A DNA stretch of 64,000 nucleotides from positions 24,352-88,351 of the forward strand of contig NZ_JAKJPO010000012.1 of assembly GCF_021725675.1 (NCBI RefSeq), read 5' to 3'. The DNA is from Marilutibacter chinensis (GTDB lineage Bacteria > Pseudomonadota > Gammaproteobacteria > Xanthomonadales > Xanthomonadaceae). A program made the translations under genes and the position numbers. The notes beneath the pieces are model-generated. The model saw only the letters and a program-made list of their open reading frames with translations. It did not search any database and was not told the origin of the DNA. Positions 29,248-39,478 of this stretch are shown here, piece after piece. Each line of letters starts with the position of its first letter. Position 1 is the first letter of the stretch.

Positions 29248-29892
29248 ATGTTCAACCGTACCACCGCCTACATCCTGGTCATCGCCCTCGCCGCCGGTCT
29301 CGGCCTGTGGGCGGCGATGCGCTTCTTCGGCCCCCACGAAGCGCCGGTGCCGGAGCTGCAGAGCGTGCGGCTGTTCCAGCCCGCGCGTGCGCTGCCGGAC
29401 TTCGAGCTGACCCAGTCCGATGGCACCGCGCTGGAAGCCTCCGAGCTCCGGGGCCACTGGACCGCGGTGTTCCTCGGCTTCACCCACTGCCCCGACGTCT
29501 GCCCGACCACGCTGGCCGAGCTGGCACGCGCGCAGAAGCGCTGGGAAACGATTCCCGAGGCGAGCCGGCCACGGGTGCTGTTCGTCTCGGTCGACCCGGA
29601 GCGCGATACGCCCGAACTGATCGGCCGGTATGCCCATGCCTTCCACAAGGACACGCTGGCCGCGACCGGCAGCCTGCCGGCGCTGGAATCCTTCGCCAAG
29701 TCGCTGAGCATGGTGTTTGCGAAGGTGCCGCCGCCGGAGGGTGTGCCCGCCGACCGGTACCTGATCGAGCACAGCGCGACGATCGCGGTACTCGATCCCC
29801 AGGGCCGGATGGCCGGCCTGATCCGTCCGCCACTGGAACCGGAGAAGATCGCCGCCGACCTGCAGGCGCTGAGCGGGGCCTCCGCTCCATGA
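29248..29892 (+). CDS. SCO1/SenC family copper chaperone
   Basis: Membrane-anchored thioredoxin-fold protein of the SCO family, which delivers copper to cytochrome oxidase CuA or handles thiol redox. It has 214 residues. An N-terminal membrane anchor (residues 6-25) is followed by the copper/thiol motif CPDVC (C81, C85) and the third ligand H175 (YLIEHSAT). [12 protein letters not shown] is typical. The stop overlaps the psd start by 4 bases, so the two genes are coupled, though no functional link is obvious. Confidence 0.93.
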   Translation: MFNRTTAYILVIALAAGLGLWAAMRFFGPHEAPVPELQSVRLFQPARALPDFELTQSDGTALEASELRGHWTAVFLGFTHCPDVCPTTLAELARAQKRWETIPEASRPRVLFVSVDPERDTPELIGRYAHAFHKDTLAATGSLPALESFAKSLSMVFAKVPPPEGVPADRYLIEHSATIAVLDPQGRMAGLIRPPLEPEKIAADLQALSGASAP

Positions 29893-30740
29893 GCCTGGCC
29901 ACCGCGCTGACCTACGTCCTGCCGCACCGCCTGCTGTCGTCGCTCGCGCGGGCGCTGGCGTACTCGGACAACCCGCGCCTCAAGCAGTGGCTGATCGACA
30001 CGGTCACGCGCAAGTTCGGCGTCGACCTGTCCGAAGCCGCGCAGCCGGATCCGACCGTCTACCCGACCTTCAACAGCTTCTTCACCCGCGCGCTCCGCCC
30101 TGGCGCGCGCATGCCCGATCCGGATCCGGATGCGCTGCTGATGCCGGCCGACGGCCGCATCAGCCAGTGCGGCAAGATCGACGGCGAGGGCCGCATCTTC
30201 CAGGCCAAGGGGCAGTCCTTCACCGCAGCCGAACTGCTCGCCAGCGACGCCGCCGCGGCCGCGGCCGCCTTCAATGGTGGGACCTTCGCGACTGTCTACC
30301 TGTCGCCGCGCGACTATCACCGCGTGCACATGCCGTGGACCGGCACGCTGCGCGAAACCGTGCACGTGCCGGGGCGGCTGTTCAGCGTCGGGCCGGCCGC
30401 GGTCCGCAACGTGCCGCGGCTGTTCGCCCGCAACGAACGGCTGGTCTGCCACTTCGACACCGACTTCGGGCCGATGGCCTCGGTGATGGTCGGCGCGCTG
30501 CTGGTCTCCGGCGTGGAGACGGTCTGGAGCGGCGAAGAGATCCCGGCCTACGCCGATATCGTCACCCGCAAGGACTACCGCGGGCACGACATCCGCCTCG
30601 AACGCTTCGAGGAGATGGCCCGCTTCAACTACGGTTCGACGGTGATCGTGCTGCTGCCGCCCGGTGTGGCCGAGCTGGCGCCCGGCCTGGCGGCGGAAAC
30701 GCCGGTGCGGCTGGGCCAGCGCCTGGCGAGCCGGACCTGA
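29889..30740 (+). CDS. psd: Phosphatidylserine decarboxylase
   Basis: Makes phosphatidylethanolamine from phosphatidylserine at the inner membrane. It has 283 residues. It is a pyruvoyl enzyme cleaved at a GST motif: here YGST, with S250 becoming the pyruvoyl group, where LGST is the commoner form. The supporting D89 (PADGRIS) and H144 (DYHRVHMPW) are present. The longer open frame upstream overlaps the SCO1 gene and is a shadow. Confidence 0.97.
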   Translation: MSLATALTYVLPHRLLSSLARALAYSDNPRLKQWLIDTVTRKFGVDLSEAAQPDPTVYPTFNSFFTRALRPGARMPDPDPDALLMPADGRISQCGKIDGEGRIFQAKGQSFTAAELLASDAAAAAAAFNGGTFATVYLSPRDYHRVHMPWTGTLRETVHVPGRLFSVGPAAVRNVPRLFARNERLVCHFDTDFGPMASVMVGALLVSGVETVWSGEEIPAYADIVTRKDYRGHDIRLERFEEMARFNYGSTVIVLLPPGVAELAPGLAAETPVRLGQRLASRT

Positions 30741-30798
30741 CCGGCCCGCGGCTGCCCCCGCCACCCGGCAAGAGGCGTTGCATGCGCTGGCGCCGCAC

Positions 30799-31506
30799 TC
30801 AGTGGACGCCTTGCGCGGCCATGCCGGAACGCGCTATCAGCGCCTGCGCAAGCCAGTAGCTGGCCAGCACCGCGACGGTCGACGCCGGAAGTGGCGCGAC
30901 GAAGCGATCGAACGCCAGGGTCGCGTCCGAGACCACGAAACACAGGCCGCCCAGCGCGGCGAAACCGGCCGCGGGGCCGCAGCCCCGTCGCCACGCGACC
31001 GCCGCGGTCGACGCCATCGCGACCAGCACCGCGACATAGGCCACGACGGGAATCCGCATCGCCGTCGGCAGGTGCGGCCACAGCGTTACCAGCATTGCCA
31101 TGGCGACGGCGGCATAGGCCGGCCAGGGCCAGATCGGGCCGCGGCTGCCGGCCACCAGGCGGAGCCGGAACGCCGACCAGTAGGCCAGGTGCGCGAGCAG
31201 GAAAGCCCCCAGCCCTGCGATGAAGCAGGCGTCGCCGGAGAACATCAGGAAGACGTCGCCGACGGCCGACATCAGCAATCCCGCCAGCAGGCGGCGCGGA
31301 TACCCATCGCCCGCAGCAGCGCGGCAACGCCACAGGCAGGCGGCGATCAGAAGGGTCGTCAACGGCTTGAACAGATAGTGCAGCGCGGGCTCGCCGGTCG
31401 CGGCACCGGCCATCGCGAGGGCGGCGCTGCCGGCGACCGCCGCCCAGACCGGCAGGGGAACGACGGAGCGCGACCGGCGGACATCCTGTCCCGCAGCGGC
31501 GTTCAC
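30799..31506 (-). CDS. YhhN family lysoplasmalogenase-like membrane protein
   Basis: Polytopic membrane protein with about eight helices, 235 residues. The YhhN/TMEM86 signature is visible as KPLTTLLIAA, LLMSAVGDVFLMF and FVVSDATLAFDRF; the acidic residues in GD and SDA are those expected for the active site. Relatives hydrolyse the vinyl-ether bond of lysoplasmalogens, but the bacterial role is unclear. The start is GTG 31504-31506, overlapping the transglycosylase stop by 4 bases, so it is translated after that gene. Confidence 0.8.
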   Translation of the reverse strand: MNAAAGQDVRRSRSVVPLPVWAAVAGSAALAMAGAATGEPALHYLFKPLTTLLIAACLWRCRAAAGDGYPRRLLAGLLMSAVGDVFLMFSGDACFIAGLGAFLLAHLAYWSAFRLRLVAGSRGPIWPWPAYAAVAMAMLVTLWPHLPTAMRIPVVAYVAVLVAMASTAAVAWRRGCGPAAGFAALGGLCFVVSDATLAFDRFVAPLPASTVAVLASYWLAQALIARSGMAAQGVH

Positions 31507-33056
31507 CCGTCGCAACCCTCCAGGCTCAGCTGCTGTCCGGGACGGATCGTGTAGCGCGGCGGGCGGATGTTGTTCGTGCGCGCCAGCTGGCCGGTGCCGC
31601 ACGAGAACTTGCGCGCGATCGAGGTCAGGGTCTCGCCGCGCTGCACTTTGTAAACGCGGGGGCGTACGCCCCCGTCCGAGGCGGCCGGCGCCGCTGCAAC
31701 GGGAGTCACCGCGCCGGTACGCACGATCGCGCGGTCGGGATCGCTGAGCACCAGGGTGCGGGCCAGTTCGGCCCGGGCGCCGCGGCTGCACCAGCGGTTG
31801 TACAGGCCGGCGATGCGGGTGGTGGCATTGAGGACGGTTCCGGACGGCAGCACGCTGTCGGCCTCGTAGCGTGGATTCAGGTTGCGCAGCGCCCGCATGT
31901 AGCCATCGCGGGTGCCGCCGTTGCCGAGGCAGATCGTCAACTGGTAGATCGAACTCGGCTGCGACAGCGTCAGCGCCGCCGGCCGTGGATCGACCTTGGG
32001 GAACTCGATGCCGTACTGCTTCGGGTGCAGGAACAGCCAGGCCGCCGCGATCACCATCGGCACGTAGTCGCGGGTCTCGGCAGGAAACTCGTTGTAGACC
32101 GCCTCGTCCCAGAAGTCCTTGCCGGGATGCGCCTGATGGATCCGGCGTGCGCGCCCCTCGCCGCCGTTGTAGGCGGCCAGCGCCAGCTCGATGTTGCGGT
32201 TGAGCTCGCCCATGCGCTCGTTCAGGTACCGGACGCTCGCCTCGGATGCCGCATATGGATCGAAGCGGGTGTCGAAGCCGTGACTGTCCTTGCCCAGGCC
32301 GAAGCGCTGGCCGGTCGCGTACATGAACTGCATCGGCCCGGCCGCACCCGCGCGCGAACGCGCATGCACCTTGCCGTTGGATTCCTTGGCCATGATCCCG
32401 AACAACAGCGCCTCGGGCAGGCCGGCGCGCTCGTAGTGCGGCCACATCAGGTGGCGCATGTACTGGTAGTTCTCGTAGCTGTTCATCAGCGACGGCCGCA
32501 TGTCGGTCAGCCAACGGCGGATGCCGGCCTGCACCGCCGGGTTGTACTTGACCATCTCGTCGAAGCGGTGACGGCGGTCATCGAGCAGCGCGGCGGCACG
32601 GGCGGCTTCCGGCACGTCGGCGGCGAACGGATCGGATTCGCCCTGGGCCAGGTCGACATGATCGGGATCGGCGTCATCCGGACCGTGCTCGCCCGCGAAC
32701 GGTTCCTGCGCGTCGGTGTTGAGCTTGAGCAGGCGCTTGTAGGTCGCCAGCAGCGTGGTCGGCGAGCAGCCGCGCTGCTTCGCGCAGTCGGCCATCGCAT
32801 CCTCCATGTCCTCCAGCGCCTCGTCGCCGAGGCGAGTGCCTTCCGGATCGGCATTGCCGGCCATCACCATCGCCTCACGGTATTTCGCCTCGGCCGCCAG
32901 CATGCGCTGGCCGATGCCATCGACCGCTGCCTGGTCACGACGCGACAACGCGGCGGCATCGACCGGCAGCAGCAGGGCGATGAAGACGGCCGGCGACAGC
33001 GCCGGAAGGATGGCGCGGGCGGACACGCGGCCAGGCAGGAAAGCGGACAGGGACAT
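31503..33056 (-). CDS. MltD-like lytic transglycosylase with C-terminal LysM
   Basis: Cleaves peptidoglycan glycan strands in the periplasm. It has 517 residues. An N-terminal signal/anchor segment spans about 12-36. The SLT catalytic domain runs from about 205 to 345, with catalytic glutamate E225 in MAKESNGKVH, then GAAGPMQFM and ALAAYNGGEGR. A LysM domain at 467-514 (YKVQRGETLTSIARKF) binds cell wall. Unlike classical MltD there is no lipobox. I use ATG 33054-33056; a longer open frame begins at 33158 but lacks signal character. Confidence 0.88.
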   Translation of the reverse strand: MSLSAFLPGRVSARAILPALSPAVFIALLLPVDAAALSRRDQAAVDGIGQRMLAAEAKYREAMVMAGNADPEGTRLGDEALEDMEDAMADCAKQRGCSPTTLLATYKRLLKLNTDAQEPFAGEHGPDDADPDHVDLAQGESDPFAADVPEAARAAALLDDRRHRFDEMVKYNPAVQAGIRRWLTDMRPSLMNSYENYQYMRHLMWPHYERAGLPEALLFGIMAKESNGKVHARSRAGAAGPMQFMYATGQRFGLGKDSHGFDTRFDPYAASEASVRYLNERMGELNRNIELALAAYNGGEGRARRIHQAHPGKDFWDEAVYNEFPAETRDYVPMVIAAAWLFLHPKQYGIEFPKVDPRPAALTLSQPSSIYQLTICLGNGGTRDGYMRALRNLNPRYEADSVLPSGTVLNATTRIAGLYNRWCSRGARAELARTLVLSDPDRAIVRTGAVTPVAAAPAASDGGVRPRVYKVQRGETLTSIARKFSCGTGQLARTNNIRPPRYTIRPGQQLSLEGCDG

Positions 33057-33168
33057 GAATGACGATGAATGAAAAACGAACGCGCAGGGTAGCCTCAGCG
33101 CGTTCGAGACCACAACCGCTCCTAGACCCATGGCTTCGCCCAACTGCGCAGAGTGCATGAACAGGCTC

Positions 33169-33174
33169 TAGAAT
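33169..33174 (+). promoter_or_regulatory. Possible -10 element of the YjgR-like gene
   Basis: TAGAAT lies 26 bases before the ATG at 33201, which itself has GGAG 7 bases upstream. No clear -35 is present. The divergent transglycosylase gene starts at 33056. Confidence 0.4.
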
Positions 33175-33200
33175 CGCGATCAACCTGAACGGAGTCGAGC

Positions 33201-34727
33201 ATGGACCCTATCCTCATCGGCAAGGCCATCACCACCCCCGACGCACTCGCGGACAACCGCGGCCACGTGGTGCTGCAGCCGCGACTCGGCAATCGCCACG
33301 GCCTGATCGCCGGCGCGACCGGCACCGGCAAGTCGGTCACGCTGATGGTGATCGCCGAGGGTTTCTCGCGCATCGGCGTGCCGGTGTTCATGGCCGACGT
33401 GAAGGGCGACATCGCCGGACTCGCGGTGCCTGGCGCGATGAACGACAAACTGCAGGAGCGGATCGACCGGATCGGCATCGACGGGTACACCAACGAAGGC
33501 TGTCCGACAGTGTTCTGGGACCTGTTCGGCCAGCTCGGGCATCCGGTCCGCACCACCGTCAGCGAGATGGGGCCGACCCTGCTCGCCCGGATCCTCGAAC
33601 TCAACGACACCCAGTCGGGCGTGCTCGACATCGTGTTCCGGCTCGCCGACGACCGCGGTCTGCTGCTGCTCGACCTGGAGGACCTGCGCGCACTGCTCAA
33701 CCTGATCGCCGAGGAGCGCAAGGAGGTCTCGACCGCCTATGGCCTGGTCAGCGCACCGTCCATCGGCGCGATCCAGCGCGCCCTGCTGCGCCTGGAGGGC
33801 GAAGGCGCCGGGCTGTTCTTCGGTGAGCCGGCGCTCGACCTCGCCGATCTGATGCGGACCACCACCGACGGCCGTGGCATCGTCAACCTGCTCGCCGCCG
33901 ACAAGCTGATCCTGAAGCCGCGGCTGTATTCGAGCTTCCTGCTGTGGCTGCTGTCGGAGCTGTTCGAGCAGTTGCCGGAGGTCGGCGACCTCGACAAGCC
34001 CAAGCTGGTGTTCGTCTTCGACGAGGCCCACCTGCTGTTCGACGACGCGCCGCCGGCGCTGCGCCAGCGGGTCGAACAGGTGGTCCGGATCATCCGTTCC
34101 AAGGGCGTGGGCGTGTACTTCTGCTCGCAGTTCCCCGATGACGTGCCCGACGAGATGCTCGGCCAGCTCGGCAATCGCGTGCAGCACGCGCTCCGGGCCT
34201 ACACTCCGCGCGACCAGAAGGCGGTCCGGACCGCGGCCGAAACCTTCGTCGCCAATCCCGCGCTGGACGTGGTCGAGACGATCTCCAGGCTCGGTACCGG
34301 CGAGGCGCTGGTCTCGACCCTGCAGGACAAGGGCATCCCGATGCCGGTCGAACACACCCTGATCTGTCCGCCGCGCTGCCGGATGGGCGCGATCACCGAG
34401 GCCGAGCGCGCCCGGGTCCGCGCCGGCAGCCCGGTGGGCGCCAAGTACGACACGCCGGTCGACCGCGAATCGGCGGCCGAGATGCTCGCGGCCAAGGCCC
34501 AGGCCGCGGCCGAACAGGCGAAGGCGCCGCCGGCTCGCAGCCGCGCGGACGACGACGCGGAGGAAGGCGGCTTCGGCCAGGCGGTCAAGGATGCGGTGTT
34601 CGGCACCAAGCGCCGACAGGGCATGGTCGAAACGATGGCCAAGCAGACGGCGCGGACCATCGGCAGCCGGATCGGCCAGCAGATCGTGCGCGGCCTGCTC
34701 GGCAGCCTGCTCGGCGGCAAGCGCTGA
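33201..34727 (+). CDS. yjgR: HerA/YjgR-type ATPase (DUF853 helicase-like)
   Basis: P-loop NTPase of the HerA/FtsK superfamily, 508 residues. Walker A is GATGTGKS (38-45), followed by FMADVKGDIAGLA. Walker B is LVFVFDEAHLLFDD, around 270-283. QFPDDVPDEMLGQLGNRVQHALRA, after the sensor region, is characteristic of YjgR proteins. The C-terminus holds an alanine/lysine-rich linker (about 425-460) and a glycine-rich tail. The biological role of YjgR is not established; DNA or protein translocation is only a family-level guess. Confidence 0.88.
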   Translation: MDPILIGKAITTPDALADNRGHVVLQPRLGNRHGLIAGATGTGKSVTLMVIAEGFSRIGVPVFMADVKGDIAGLAVPGAMNDKLQERIDRIGIDGYTNEGCPTVFWDLFGQLGHPVRTTVSEMGPTLLARILELNDTQSGVLDIVFRLADDRGLLLLDLEDLRALLNLIAEERKEVSTAYGLVSAPSIGAIQRALLRLEGEGAGLFFGEPALDLADLMRTTTDGRGIVNLLAADKLILKPRLYSSFLLWLLSELFEQLPEVGDLDKPKLVFVFDEAHLLFDDAPPALRQRVEQVVRIIRSKGVGVYFCSQFPDDVPDEMLGQLGNRVQHALRAYTPRDQKAVRTAAETFVANPALDVVETISRLGTGEALVSTLQDKGIPMPVEHTLICPPRCRMGAITEAERARVRAGSPVGAKYDTPVDRESAAEMLAAKAQAAAEQAKAPPARSRADDDAEEGGFGQAVKDAVFGTKRRQGMVETMAKQTARTIGSRIGQQIVRGLLGSLLGGKR

Positions 34728-34899
34728 GGACTGTTCGATGCCCCCGGATCATCTGCGCAAAGCCGTGAAGGGATTCGACGCCACGCTTTCGACGGCGTTC
34801 AGCACGGCACTGCCACTTTCACGTCCCTGACGAGCCACTCCCGACGGCATGCTCCAACGGCCTGCCCGAAACGCCCACCCGACCACAAGGAGTCCACGG

Positions 34900-35418
34900 A
34901 TGCGCCGCTTTTCTCTCGTCCTGATCGGCACGACCGCCGCCACGCTGCTGCTGGCTGCCTGCCAGAAACAACCCGAGCCGGCCACCGACGCCGCGACTGC
35001 ACCCGCGCCTGCGGCGACTGCGGAGCCCGCCCCGGCGGCCGATACCGCAACCATCGCCGCGATCGACACCAAGGCCCTGCCCGGCGAGTTCAGCGGTACC
35101 CTCCCCTGCGCGAGCTGTCCCGGCATCGACACGCGTCTGCAGCTCGCGCCCGACGGCACGTTCAAGCTCGACGAGCGCTACCAGGACCAGGCCGACGGCG
35201 ATTTCAGCCTGAGCGGCACCTGGACCGTCGAGGGCGAACCCGCCGAAGGCGAGCGCCTGCGCCTGGATCCCGACAGCAAGAGCGACGACGACCGCGTGTA
35301 CCGGCTGGTGTCGGTCGACGAACTGCGCCTGCTCGACACCGAAGGCAAGGACATCGAAAGCGCGCTGGACTACGGCCTCCGGCGCGCGCCTGCAGCCGAC
35401 GCGCCCGTCGCGGAATAA
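34900..35418 (+). CDS. NlpE-like copper-responsive lipoprotein
   Basis: Outer-membrane lipoprotein with an NlpE N-terminal-type barrel, 172 residues. The lipobox LLLAAC places the lipidated cysteine at C21. An alanine/proline-rich linker runs to about residue 55. The domain then begins GEFSGTLPCASCPGID with the CXXC pair C70/C73 seen in NlpE. Relatives sense envelope or copper stress; no Cpx genes are in the window. I use ATG 34900 after an AAGGAG sequence. greB follows 9 bases after the stop. Confidence 0.85.
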   Translation: MRRFSLVLIGTTAATLLLAACQKQPEPATDAATAPAPAATAEPAPAADTATIAAIDTKALPGEFSGTLPCASCPGIDTRLQLAPDGTFKLDERYQDQADGDFSLSGTWTVEGEPAEGERLRLDPDSKSDDDRVYRLVSVDELRLLDTEGKDIESALDYGLRRAPAADAPVAE

Positions 35419-35427
35419 CGCATCGCG

Positions 35428-35943
35428 ATGGGTCGCTGGCGTCCACCGCCCGAGCGCAGTACCGCGCTGATCACCCGCGAAGGCCACGACCGCCTCAAGG
35501 CCGAGCTGGACGAGCTGTGGCGCGTCCGTCGGCCCGAGGTCGTGCAGGCGCTGGCCGCCGCCGCGGCCGAGGGCGACCGGTCGGAAAATGCCGAGTACAC
35601 CTACCGCAAGAAGCAACTGGGCGAGATCGACCGTCGCGTGCGCTACCTGAGCAAACGGCTGCCGTCGCTGAAGGTCGTCGACGCGGCACCGGGCGATCCG
35701 CAGGCCGTGTTCTTCGGTGCCCGGGTGGAGATAGAACACCTGGGCAACGGCGAATGCCGGAGCTACCGGATCGTCGGTCCCGACGAGACCGACGCCGGTC
35801 GCGGCTGGATCAGCATCGATTCGCCGTTGGCGCGGGCGATGCTGAAGAAGCGGCTCGACGACGAGTTCGACGCGCAACTGCCCGGTGGAGCGGCCCGTTA
35901 CGCGATCGTCGCGATCGGATACGGCGAAGACGACCGCGGCTGA
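35428..35943 (+). CDS. greB: Transcription elongation factor GreB
   Basis: Binds the RNA polymerase secondary channel and stimulates cleavage of backtracked RNA. It has 171 residues. An N-terminal coiled coil (to about 85) carries the acidic tip residues in [17 protein letters not shown], followed by a C-terminal FKBP-like domain (90-171). DENAEY-type tips with RSENAEYTY and VRYLSKRL fit GreB rather than GreA. It follows the lipoprotein gene closely and is probably cotranscribed. Confidence 0.93.
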   Translation: MGRWRPPPERSTALITREGHDRLKAELDELWRVRRPEVVQALAAAAAEGDRSENAEYTYRKKQLGEIDRRVRYLSKRLPSLKVVDAAPGDPQAVFFGARVEIEHLGNGECRSYRIVGPDETDAGRGWISIDSPLARAMLKKRLDDEFDAQLPGGAARYAIVAIGYGEDDRG

Positions 35944-35983
35944 CGCTGTCGCTCATCCGGCGCGCCGGCCCCGTCGACGTGTG

Positions 35984-36532
35984 TCACCGCGCTCCGGTGG
36001 ACGGATGCAACGGCGGCACGAATCGTTTCACACTCCACGCATAGGTCGCGCCCATCGCCGCGCCCGCGACCAGATGGATCAACGCGGTGACCCAGTGCCG
36101 CATCTCGACGAACCACGGGAACAGGTAGGTGAAGCCGTAGTAGTTCACCGCGTACAACAGCACACCGAACGCGGCGCCCAGCACGGTGTCGGTGAGCAGC
36201 GAGCGCCCCTTGGCGAAGAACGCGAACACCAGCGCGTACGCCAGCGACAGGATGAAGTGGACCACCAGCGCGGCGGCAACCGCCCCCGACTCGAACGTGT
36301 CCGGCGGCGGCAGTACCGCGTGTCCCATCGTGATCGCCGCGATCATCCGCATCGGCACCCAGCTGCTCAGCCCCATCAGCAACGGCGTCAGCAGCAGTTC
36401 CAGCGCCAGGAAGACGATGCCGGCGGCAATGCCGGCGAACACCACGGCCTGCATCGAGATGTGCGCGCCGGGTACGGTCAGGTGGAAATCGTGTGCGTGC
36501 TTGTGGGCATGGTCGGTGATGGTGCCAGGCAT
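35984..36532 (-). CDS. Uncharacterised four-helix membrane protein with His-rich N-terminus
   Basis: 182 residues. The first ~20 residues contain six histidines (in DHAHKHAHDFHLTVPGAH). Four predicted transmembrane helices follow, at about 28-50, 85-105, 112-135 and 148-165, with the last starting in a LIHLVAGAAMGATYAW segment. I do not recognise the family. The start ATG 36530-36532 is firmly set by GAGGAGG upstream. It is convergent with greB (40-base gap) and divergent from a DUF4010 membrane protein. A metal link is only suggested by the histidines. Confidence 0.75.
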   Translation of the reverse strand: MPGTITDHAHKHAHDFHLTVPGAHISMQAVVFAGIAAGIVFLALELLLTPLLMGLSSWVPMRMIAAITMGHAVLPPPDTFESGAVAAALVVHFILSLAYALVFAFFAKGRSLLTDTVLGAAFGVLLYAVNYYGFTYLFPWFVEMRHWVTALIHLVAGAAMGATYAWSVKRFVPPLHPSTGAR

Positions 36533-36805
36533 AGCCCCTCCTCGCGCAGCCCCAAGCATCCGGTCAGGCGCGGGTGCCAGGCCGTTCATAGCCGGCAGCT
36601 TGCGCTGCATGCATGCAAGCATATCTCCCGTTATCGCGCCGTCGAGGCCGGCGCGAGGTATCTTGCGTACGTTCAGGGCCTGCCTGTTCATGGTCCGGCC
36701 GCCGGGGGCGTCCCGGACGACCAGCCGGAGGCTCTCCGCTGACGGAGAGCATTCCGGCAGCCTTTTCCGACGCCGTACCATCCGTCAGTTGCCGTTGGAG
36801 CCGAT

Positions 36806-38041
36806 GTGGACGTGCCTCTCACCCTGCAGGGCCTGTTGACCGCGATCTCGATCGGCCTGCTGATCGGGGTGATCCGCGAACGCCATCACGCGCCCGACGA
36901 CATCGCCGTCGCCGGCGTGCGCACCCACGCCCTGGCCGCGCTCGCCGCCGCGGTCGCCGCGACGATCGGGGCGCCGGTCCTCATCGTCCTGCTGCTGGCG
37001 ATCGCCGCCTATGCCGTCGCCAGCTACCTGCACACGCGCGCGGCCGACCCGGGACTGACCGGCGAGGTCGCCCTGCTGGTCACGCCGCTGCTGGCCGCGC
37101 TGGCCCAGTATTCGCCGCCATGGGCGGCCGGGCTCGCGGTCGTCGCCGCGCTCCTGCTGTTCGCCAAGCAACCGCTGCAGCGCTTCGCACGCCGGCTGAT
37201 CGCCGAACAGGAACTGCACGACGGGCTGCTGCTGGCCGCCGCGGCGCTGGTGGTGCTGCCGCTGCTGCCGGACACTCCGGTCGACCCCTGGGGCGTGCTG
37301 GTGCCGTCGGCGCTGTGGCGGATCGTGGTACTGGTGATGGGCGTCGGCATGCTCGGCCACATCGCGCTGCGGCTGATCGACGCACGCTGGGGATTGCCGA
37401 TCGCCGGTTTCTTCTCCGGGTTCGCCTCCTCGACCGCCGCCGTCGCCGGCTTCGGCCAGCGCTCGCGCCAGCACCCGTCGCATGCGGCTCCGGCCGCATC
37501 CGCGGCCCTGCTCGCCAACCTCGCCTCGTTGCTGCTGTTCGCCGGCATCGTCGGCACGGTCGCGCCGGGCCTGCTGCGAGCCAGTGCCTGGCCGCTGGCA
37601 GCGGCGGCGGCGGCGCTGGTGGCGACGGCGGCCTATGGCGTGTTCCGGCCGGGCGGTTCCGACGAACTGCCTCCAGCCCGGGGCGAGCGCGCGTTCCGGA
37701 TCGGCCATGCGCTGCTGCTGGGGCTGCTGATCAGCGTCGTGCTGTTGCTGTCGGCGTGGTTGCGCAGCCTGTTCGGCGATGCCGGCGCGGTGGTCGCGGC
37801 CATGCTGGTCGCGCTGGCCGAGCAGCATGCCGCCGCGGCCAGCGTGGCCCAGCTCGCCCACGGCGGCGGGCTGACTCTCGAACATGCGCGCCTCGGTCTG
37901 GCCGGACTGCTGGTGTCGGCGGCGCTCGCCAAGAGCGTGCTGGCATTCGCCAGCGGCACCCGCGCCTACGCGCTGCAGGTGACCGGCGGCATGGCTGCGA
38001 TGTCGATCGCCGCGGCGCTGCTGGCCTGGTTGTCGAATTGA
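36806..38041 (+). CDS. MgtC/SapB-related DUF4010 membrane protein
   Basis: Polytopic inner-membrane protein of 411 residues with about 11 helices. The N-terminal part resembles MgtC (SIGLLIGVIRERHH, then GVRTHALAALAAA), and the C-terminal part is the DUF4010 region (FFSGFASSTAAVAGFG near 195). The function of DUF4010 proteins is not established; MgtC relatives affect magnesium or membrane potential. The start is GTG 36806 with GGAG 6 bases upstream. It is convergent with rimO. Confidence 0.82.
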   Translation: MDVPLTLQGLLTAISIGLLIGVIRERHHAPDDIAVAGVRTHALAALAAAVAATIGAPVLIVLLLAIAAYAVASYLHTRAADPGLTGEVALLVTPLLAALAQYSPPWAAGLAVVAALLLFAKQPLQRFARRLIAEQELHDGLLLAAAALVVLPLLPDTPVDPWGVLVPSALWRIVVLVMGVGMLGHIALRLIDARWGLPIAGFFSGFASSTAAVAGFGQRSRQHPSHAAPAASAALLANLASLLLFAGIVGTVAPGLLRASAWPLAAAAAALVATAAYGVFRPGGSDELPPARGERAFRIGHALLLGLLISVVLLLSAWLRSLFGDAGAVVAAMLVALAEQHAAAASVAQLAHGGGLTLEHARLGLAGLLVSAALAKSVLAFASGTRAYALQVTGGMAAMSIAAALLAWLSN

Positions 38042-38089
38042 AAGCTGTCGGACTGAAAGTTGCCGGGTCGAAACCGAACGCGTGAACCC

Positions 38090-39478
38090 TCAGTCGTCGA
38101 ACGCGACCTCGCCGTAGAGGTCATGCTCGTCGCTGCCCAGGATCTCGACATCGACGAACTCGCCCGGCTTCAGGCCGGCCTCGAAGCCGTTCTGGATCTG
38201 CACCAGACCGTCGATCTCGGGCGCATCGGCCATCGAGCGGGCGATCGCGAGCTCGCCGTCGATCGCGTCGACCAGACAGCGCTGGACGGTACCGACCTTG
38301 GCTTCCAGCCTCGCGGTGGAGATGTCAGCCTGCAGCTCCATGAAGCGCGCCAGCCGCTCCTGCTTGAGCTCCTCCGGCACAGGATCCGGCAGGCCGTTGG
38401 CGGCGGCACCCTCGACCGGCGAATAGGCGAACGCGCCGACGCGGTCGAGCTGCGCCTCTTCGAGGAAGTCCAGCAACTGCTCGAACTCGCCGTCGGTCTC
38501 GCCGGGGAAGCCGACGATGAAGGTGCTGCGGATCGTGATGTCCGGACAGATCTCGCGCCAGCGCCGGATCCGCTCCAGGGTCCTGTCGACCGCACCGGGA
38601 CGCTTCATCAACTTGAGGATGCGCGGATTGGCATGCTGGAACGGGATGTCCAGGTACGGCAGCAGCCTGCGCATGCCGTCCGGCCCCGTCTCGGCCATCA
38701 GGGGAATCACGTCGTCTACGTGCGGATATGGATATACGTAGTGCAGACGGGTCCAGATGCCCAGCTCCGACAGTCCCTCGCACAGCGCCTTCATCCGGGT
38801 CTGCCAGGCACGGCCACGCCATTCGCGCTCGGCGTAGCGCAGGTCGACGCCGTAGGCGGAGGTGTCCTGCGAGATCACCAGCAGCTCCCTGACCCCGCCC
38901 ATCGCGAGCTTCTCGGCTTCGCGCAGGACTTGGTCGACGGGGCGCGAGACGAGGTCGCCGCGCATCGACGGGATGATGCAGAAGCTGCAGCGGTGGTTGC
39001 AGCCTTCGGAAATCTTCAGATAAGCGTAGTGCTTCGGCGTCAGCTTGATGCCGACGTCGGCCGCCTCGTCGGAGTGCCGCCGCGGCACCAGATCGACGAA
39101 CGGATCGTGTTTCGGCGGCAGCGCGCTGTGCACCGCGCTCATCACGCTGGCATAGTCCTGGGGACCGCTGATCGAAAGCACGCCCGGGTGGGCCTCGCGG
39201 ATCACCTCCTCGCGCTTGCCCAGGCAGCCGGTGACGATCACCTTGCCGTTCTCCGCCATCGCTTCGCCGATCGCGTCCAGCGACTCGGCCACCGCCGAGT
39301 CGATGAAGCCGCAGGTGTTCACCACCACCACGTCGGCATCGTCGTAGCTCGGCACCAGGTCGTATCCTTCGACCTTCAACTGGGTCAGGATGCGTTCTGA
39401 ATCAACGAGGGCCTTCGGGCAGCCAAGGCTGACGAAACCCACCCTGGGGCTGGCGGACTTGGCGATGGGCTGGGTCAT
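38090..39478 (-). CDS. rimO: Ribosomal protein S12 methylthiotransferase
   Basis: Radical-SAM enzyme that methylthiolates an aspartate of ribosomal protein S12. It has 462 residues. The N-terminal auxiliary-cluster cysteines are C20, C56 and C85 (SLGCPKA, NTCGFID, TGCLGKR). The radical-SAM motif CNHRCSFC has cysteines 160, 164 and 167. The C-terminal TRAM domain runs from about 398. [12 protein letters not shown] separates RimO from MiaB. I use ATG 39476-39478; a longer frame to 39526 is likely untranslated. Confidence 0.96.
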   Translation of the reverse strand: MTQPIAKSASPRVGFVSLGCPKALVDSERILTQLKVEGYDLVPSYDDADVVVVNTCGFIDSAVAESLDAIGEAMAENGKVIVTGCLGKREEVIREAHPGVLSISGPQDYASVMSAVHSALPPKHDPFVDLVPRRHSDEAADVGIKLTPKHYAYLKISEGCNHRCSFCIIPSMRGDLVSRPVDQVLREAEKLAMGGVRELLVISQDTSAYGVDLRYAEREWRGRAWQTRMKALCEGLSELGIWTRLHYVYPYPHVDDVIPLMAETGPDGMRRLLPYLDIPFQHANPRILKLMKRPGAVDRTLERIRRWREICPDITIRSTFIVGFPGETDGEFEQLLDFLEEAQLDRVGAFAYSPVEGAAANGLPDPVPEELKQERLARFMELQADISTARLEAKVGTVQRCLVDAIDGELAIARSMADAPEIDGLVQIQNGFEAGLKPGEFVDVEILGSDEHDLYGEVAFDD

